Assembly: GCF_002812705.1 (NCBI RefSeq)
Contig: NZ_CP025030.1
Location: 4,216,001-4,280,000, forward strand
DNA length: 64,000 bases
Direction of reading: 5' to 3'
DNA from: Achromobacter spanius
Lineage (GTDB): Bacteria; Pseudomonadota; Gammaproteobacteria; Burkholderiales; Burkholderiaceae_B
The notes below the pieces were generated by a model. That model ran no database searches. It saw only the letters and a list, made by a program, of their open reading frames with translations, and was not told the DNA's origin. A program made the translations under genes and the position numbers. Below are positions 60,592 through 64,000 of the stretch, piece by piece. How positions within the stretch are numbered: the stretch's first letter is position 1; each line of letters opens with the position of its first letter.

Positions 60592-60690
60592 AGGGCGGCA
60601 TTGTAGTCGGTCGGATCCGCTGGGGAAAAAAAAGAAAATGTTCGTTCGCGCCTGAAACGCACAATTTGACAGGCGTTTGCAGTGATGTGA

Positions 60691-60708
60691 AAGTCACGGT
60701 TTTGTCAC
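60691..60708 (+). promoter_or_regulatory. PhoB box upstream of ugpB
   Basis: AAGTCAC and TTGTCAC repeat at an 11-bp interval (60691-60697 and 60702-60708), the layout of a Pho box (two 7-bp repeats separated by 4). It lies about 77 bp before ugpB. TCATAA at 60716-60721 is a possible -10 box. Confidence 0.7.
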
Positions 60709-60784
60709 AAACAATTCATAAGGTGTCGTGTTTTCCGTGTCCGGACAACCCGGTCACAACACGCCCATCAGGAGCAACCTCATC

Positions 60785-62098
60785 ATGCGATCCCACCGTA
60801 TTGCTTTAACCTTCGCCGCCGTCATGGCCGCGTTCGCGGGCGCGTCCGCGCATGCCGCCACCGAAATCCAGTTCTGGCATTCGATGGAAGGCGCCCTGGG
60901 CGACCGCGTCAATGGCCTGGTCGAAGATTTCAACAAGAAGAACCCTGACTACCAGGTCAAGGCGATCTACAAAGGCAACTACGGCGAATCCATGAATGCC
61001 GGCATCGCCGCGTTCCGCGCCGGCAACGCCCCGGACATCCTGCAAGTGTTCGAAGTGGGCACCGCCACCATGATGTACGCCAAGGGCGCCATCAAGCCGG
61101 TGCAGCAGATGTCGGAAGAAGCCGGCAACCCGATCGATCCGAAGGCGTTCATCGGCGCCGTGGCCGGCTACTACTCGTCGCCGGACGGCAAGCTGGTGTC
61201 GATGCCCTTCAACAGCTCGACCGTGGTTTTCTACTACAACAAGGACGCCTTCAAGAAGGCAGGCCTGGACGCCGACAATCCCCCCAAGACCTGGGAAGAG
61301 CTGGCCGCCGCCGGCCAGAAGCTGAAGGCCGCGGGCCAGGAATGTGGCTACACCACCTCGTGGCCGTCGTGGACCCAACTGGAAACGTTCTCGGCCTGGC
61401 ATAACGTGCCTTACGCCACCAAGGACAACGGTTTCGGTGGCCTGGACGCCCGCATCGCCATCAACACTCCGCTGCACGTACGCCACCTGGAAAACCTGGC
61501 CAAGCTGGGCAAGGAAGGCATCTTCATGTACGGCGGCCGCGGCGACGAGCCGAACTCGCTGTTCATCAGCGGCAAGTGCGCCATGATCACCGGCTCGTCC
61601 GGCCTGCGCGCCAACATCGCCAAGAACGCCAAGTTCGAATTCGGCACCTCGACCCTGCCTTACTACGCCGACGTGAAGGGCGCGCCGCAGAACACCATCA
61701 TTGGTGGCGCATCCCTGTGGGTCTTCGCCAACAAGAAGCCGGAAGTCTACAAGGGCGTGACCGCCTTCTTCCAATTCCTGGCCTCGCCTGAAATCGCCGC
61801 GCGCTGGCACCAGCAGACCGGCTACGTGCCGGTCACCAAGGCGGCTTACGAGCTGACCAAGAAAGAAGGCTTCTACGACAAGAATCCGGGCACCGAAGTC
61901 GGCGTGAAGCAGTTGAACGTGGAAACCACCGCACAATCGCGTGGCCTGCGCCTGGGCTTCCTGCCGCAGATCCGTGAAATCGAAGACGCTGAAATCGAAC
62001 GCATCGTGTCCGGCAAGGTTGCAGCCAAGGACGGCGCCGACAACATCGTCAAGCGTGGCAACGAGTTGCTGGAAAAGTTCGAGAAGAGTGTAAAGTAG
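60785..62098 (+). CDS. ugpB: sn-Glycerol-3-phosphate-binding protein UgpB
   Basis: A 437-residue periplasmic receptor with a signal peptide (about 1-24, ending A-H-A-A). The mature part starts T-E-I-Q-F-W-H-S-M-E-G. The family motifs F-N-S-S-T-V-V-F-Y-Y-N and G-S-S-G-L are present. UgpB delivers glycerol-3-phosphate and its diesters to UgpAE. A PhoB box precedes the gene, which fits the known phosphate-starvation control. An AGGAGC site lies before the ATG. Confidence 0.93.
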   Translation: MRSHRIALTFAAVMAAFAGASAHAATEIQFWHSMEGALGDRVNGLVEDFNKKNPDYQVKAIYKGNYGESMNAGIAAFRAGNAPDILQVFEVGTATMMYAKGAIKPVQQMSEEAGNPIDPKAFIGAVAGYYSSPDGKLVSMPFNSSTVVFYYNKDAFKKAGLDADNPPKTWEELAAAGQKLKAAGQECGYTTSWPSWTQLETFSAWHNVPYATKDNGFGGLDARIAINTPLHVRHLENLAKLGKEGIFMYGGRGDEPNSLFISGKCAMITGSSGLRANIAKNAKFEFGTSTLPYYADVKGAPQNTIIGGASLWVFANKKPEVYKGVTAFFQFLASPEIAARWHQQTGYVPVTKAAYELTKKEGFYDKNPGTEVGVKQLNVETTAQSRGLRLGFLPQIREIEDAEIERIVSGKVAAKDGADNIVKRGNELLEKFEKSVK

Positions 62099-62187
62099 CG
62101 CCCTTTCCGGGATTCCGTCGGGTGATTGCGTCACGGCATTTCTCTTGCGTGTCAATGACTTAACGGCCAATCCGGATACGAGCGCAA

Positions 62188-62222
62188 GGCTTAAAGCCCT
62201 GGTTTTCTTGGGGCTTTAAGCC
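62188..62222 (+). terminator. First hairpin between ugpB and ugpA
   Basis: GGCTTAAAGCCC (62188-62199) pairs perfectly with GGGCTTTAAGCC (62211-62222), a 12-bp stem. A T-containing stretch (tatcgtattttt) follows. Confidence 0.75.
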
Positions 62223-62248
62223 TATCGTATTTTTATGAAAGCGGTTTC

Positions 62249-62277
62249 AAGCGGCGGTTAATCCAACCGCCGCTTTT
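62249..62277 (+). terminator. Second hairpin between ugpB and ugpA
   Basis: AAGCGGCGGTT (62249-62259) and AACCGCCGCTT (62265-62275) form a perfect 11-bp stem with a 5-base loop, followed by TT. It ends only 20 bp before the ugpA start. Confidence 0.75.
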
Positions 62278-62297
62278 CTGTACCTTGGGTACCCCCT

Positions 62298-63179
62298 ATG
62301 GAAAAACGCGTTGTCTTTGGGCATAAGACCCTGCCCTATCTGCTGCTGTTGCCGCAGTTAATCATTACCGTGGTCTTCTTTTTCCTGCCCGCCGGACAAG
62401 CCATGTGGCAGTCCATGCGGCTTGAAGATGCCTTCGGCCTGTCGTCCGAGTTCGTCGGACTCGACAACTTCATGGAACTGTTCTCGCAACAGGCTTACCT
62501 CGATTCCTTCCGCGTCACCGCTGTCTTTTCGATACTGGTGGCTGTCGTGGGTCTGGGCGTGTCCTTGCTGCTGGCCGTCATGGCCGACCGCGTGATTCGC
62601 GGCGCAGGGATGTACAAGACCCTTCTGATCTGGCCCTACGCCGTGGCGCCCGCCGTCGTCGGCGTGCTGTGGCTGTTCATGTTCTCGCCTTCCGTGGGCA
62701 TCCTGGCCGTGGCGCTGCGCAACACCGGCGTCGACTGGAACCCGCGCCTGGACGGCAACCAGGCCATGATGCTGGTGCTGGCCGCCGCCGTCTGGAAGCA
62801 GATCTCGTACAACTTTCTGTTCTTCCTGGCGGGCCTGCAATCTATTCCGCGTTCGCTTATCGAAGCCGCCGCCATCGACGGCGCCAGCCCGGCGCGCCGC
62901 TTCTGGACCATTGTGTTCCCGCTGCTGTCGCCCACCTCGTTCTTCCTGCTGGTCGTCAACATCATCTATGCCTTCTTCGATACCTTCGCCATCGTGGACA
63001 CCACGACGCAAGGCGGTCCTGGCACGGCGACCTCGATCCTGGTCTACAAGGTGTACAGCGACGGCTTCCGTGGGCTGGATCTGGGTTCGTCCGCGGCCCA
63101 GTCCGTGATCCTGATGTTCATTGTGGTTGCCTTGACGGTCGTACAGTTCCGGTACGTCGACCGCAAAGTGCAGTATTGA
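62298..63179 (+). CDS. ugpA: Glycerol-3-phosphate ABC permease UgpA
   Basis: A 293-residue permease with six membrane helices. The EAA loop [15 protein letters not shown] lies near residue 195. [10 protein letters not shown] at the start is typical. It forms the channel with UgpE, encoded 21 bp downstream. Two hairpins before it should make its expression lower than that of ugpB. Confidence 0.93.
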   Translation: MEKRVVFGHKTLPYLLLLPQLIITVVFFFLPAGQAMWQSMRLEDAFGLSSEFVGLDNFMELFSQQAYLDSFRVTAVFSILVAVVGLGVSLLLAVMADRVIRGAGMYKTLLIWPYAVAPAVVGVLWLFMFSPSVGILAVALRNTGVDWNPRLDGNQAMMLVLAAAVWKQISYNFLFFLAGLQSIPRSLIEAAAIDGASPARRFWTIVFPLLSPTSFFLLVVNIIYAFFDTFAIVDTTTQGGPGTATSILVYKVYSDGFRGLDLGSSAAQSVILMFIVVALTVVQFRYVDRKVQY

Positions 63180-63200
63180 TTTTGTTCGAGGCTAATAACA

Positions 63201-64000
63201 ATGGTTGAACGCCGTCCCTGGCTGGATATTCTGGCCCACGTCATTCTGCTTTGCGGCGTGGCGATGGTGGCATTTCCGCTCTACATCACTTTCGTCGCGT
63301 CTACCCAGACCGCTCAGGAAGTGGCGCAAGCGCCGATGTCGCTGATCCCCGGTCCGCACTTTGTCGAAAACTACATGCAGGCGCTGTTTGGCGGCTCGTC
63401 CGGCGGTTCGTCGGGCGCCCCCGTCGGCCGCATGATGTACGTCAGCCTGATCATGGCGCTGTCGATTTCCATCGGCAAGATCGCGATCTCGCTGCTGTCA
63501 GCTTTCGCGGTGGTGTATTTCCGCTTCCCCGGCCGCATGTTCTTTTTCTGGATGATCTTCGTCACGCTCATGCTGCCCGTCGAAGTCCGGATTGCGCCGA
63601 CCTACAAGGTCGTGGCAGACCTGGGCATGCTCAACAGCTACGCCGGCCTGACCTTGCCGCTGATCGCCTCGGCCACCGCCACCTTCCTGTTCCGCCAGTT
63701 CTTCCTGACGGTTCCAGACGAGCTCATCGAGGCCGCGCGCATCGATGGCGCGGGCCCGGTGAGGTTCTTCTTCGACGTGCTGCTGCCGTTGTCCAAGACC
63801 AGCATCGCCGCCCTGTTCGTGATCCAGTTCATCTACGGCTGGAACCAATACCTGTGGCCCCTGCTCATCACCACGCAGGAAGACATGTACCCCGTCGTCA
63901 TCGGCATCAAGCGGATGATCAGCGGCGGCGACAGCGTGACCGAATGGAACATCACCATGGCCACCGCCATGCTGGCCATGATTCCGCCGGCGCTGGTCGT
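63201..64000 (+). CDS. ugpE: Glycerol-3-phosphate ABC permease UgpE, partial at right edge
   Basis: A frame of 266 residues that runs off the window. The EAA loop [14 protein letters not shown] lies near residue 175, with [10 protein letters not shown] after it. The N-terminus ([12 protein letters not shown]) suits UgpE. A Gly/Ser-rich insert (G-G-S-S-G-G-S-S-G) lies near residue 65. A ugpC ATPase gene would be expected beyond the edge. Confidence 0.92.
   Translation, partial: MVERRPWLDILAHVILLCGVAMVAFPLYITFVASTQTAQEVAQAPMSLIPGPHFVENYMQALFGGSSGGSSGAPVGRMMYVSLIMALSISIGKIAISLLSAFAVVYFRFPGRMFFFWMIFVTLMLPVEVRIAPTYKVVADLGMLNSYAGLTLPLIASATATFLFRQFFLTVPDELIEAARIDGAGPVRFFFDVLLPLSKTSIAALFVIQFIYGWNQYLWPLLITTQEDMYPVVIGIKRMISGGDSVTEWNITMATAMLAMIPPALV

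Noticed and set aside
1..64000. CRISPR arrays, tRNA/rRNA genes, insertion sequences, prophage
   Set aside because: No repeat-spacer pattern, tRNA-like fold, transposase or phage structural gene was recognised. A dedicated RNA search would be needed to exclude small RNAs.

Overview
The window looks like chromosomal DNA of a GC-rich betaproteobacterium of the Alcaligenaceae, most likely Achromobacter or a close relative. This is inferred from overall composition, a Bug-type tripartite tricarboxylate receptor, many LysR/IclR/Lrp-controlled amino- and hydroxy-acid genes, liv and ugp ABC transporters, and gene content. No rRNA, tRNA, CRISPR array, insertion sequence or phage gene was seen.

Region 1 (1-4300) holds a FUSC-family efflux protein, a universal stress protein preceded by an FNR/Anr-type box, and a D-2-hydroxyacid dehydrogenase.

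Region 2 (about 4460-18564) is the standout. It carries a complete sigma-54 circuit: an rpoN paralogue outside the usual lptB-rpoN-hpf-ptsN context, two enhancer-binding ATPases (an NtrC-type response regulator and a receiver-less PspF-like protein), and a large GAF/PAS hybrid sensor kinase. Around them sit about a dozen mostly small stress-type genes: DUF3309, a Pro-rich peptide, topoisomerase IB, a Cys-rich copper-store-like protein, DUF883, CsbD, a general-stress SDR, a glycine-zipper membrane protein, disordered acidic proteins, DUF378 and secreted small proteins. Nearly every transcription unit has a -24/-12 element (GG-N8-TTGC), often in divergent pairs; three share the identical 14-mer GGCACGGCGCTTGC. 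rpoN itself has a consensus element, TGGCACGGATCTTGCAT, which overlaps the first possible ATG and so moves the start to a downstream TTG. This reads as a self-amplifying, locally clustered sigma-54 stress regulon.

Region 3 (18637-31498) has a DUF2325 protein, an orphan short FlhD-like protein, a VOC protein, an MFS/LysR divergent pair with a clear operator, a DUF4139 protein, an EAL response regulator, AroG, a DadA-like oxidase, a GNAT enzyme overlapping an unknown gene, an OmpR-type regulator downstream of an inverted pair of consensus DnaA boxes, and a CitE-like lyase.

Region 4 (31828-49398) is metabolic and housekeeping: an ABC-F ATPase, psd with a terminator just before its start, an FMN hydroxyacid oxidase, a metallophosphoesterase, an Lrp/MFS pair, an orphan MetQ divergent from arginase, an IclR/solute-receptor/alcohol dehydrogenase group, a RES-Xre toxin-antitoxin module with a palindromic operator, DUF423, an EamA exporter, two glutathione transferases and a PQQ-type sugar dehydrogenase.

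Region 5 (49447-64000) has a LysR-controlled Bug receptor/D-aminoacylase/Asp-Glu racemase operon that forms a coherent N-acyl-D-amino-acid route, the livK-livHMGF operon with translational overlaps, a YhhQ-like transporter with proC, and ugpB-ugpA-ugpE (cut by the window end) with a PhoB box before ugpB and two tandem hairpins between ugpB and ugpA.
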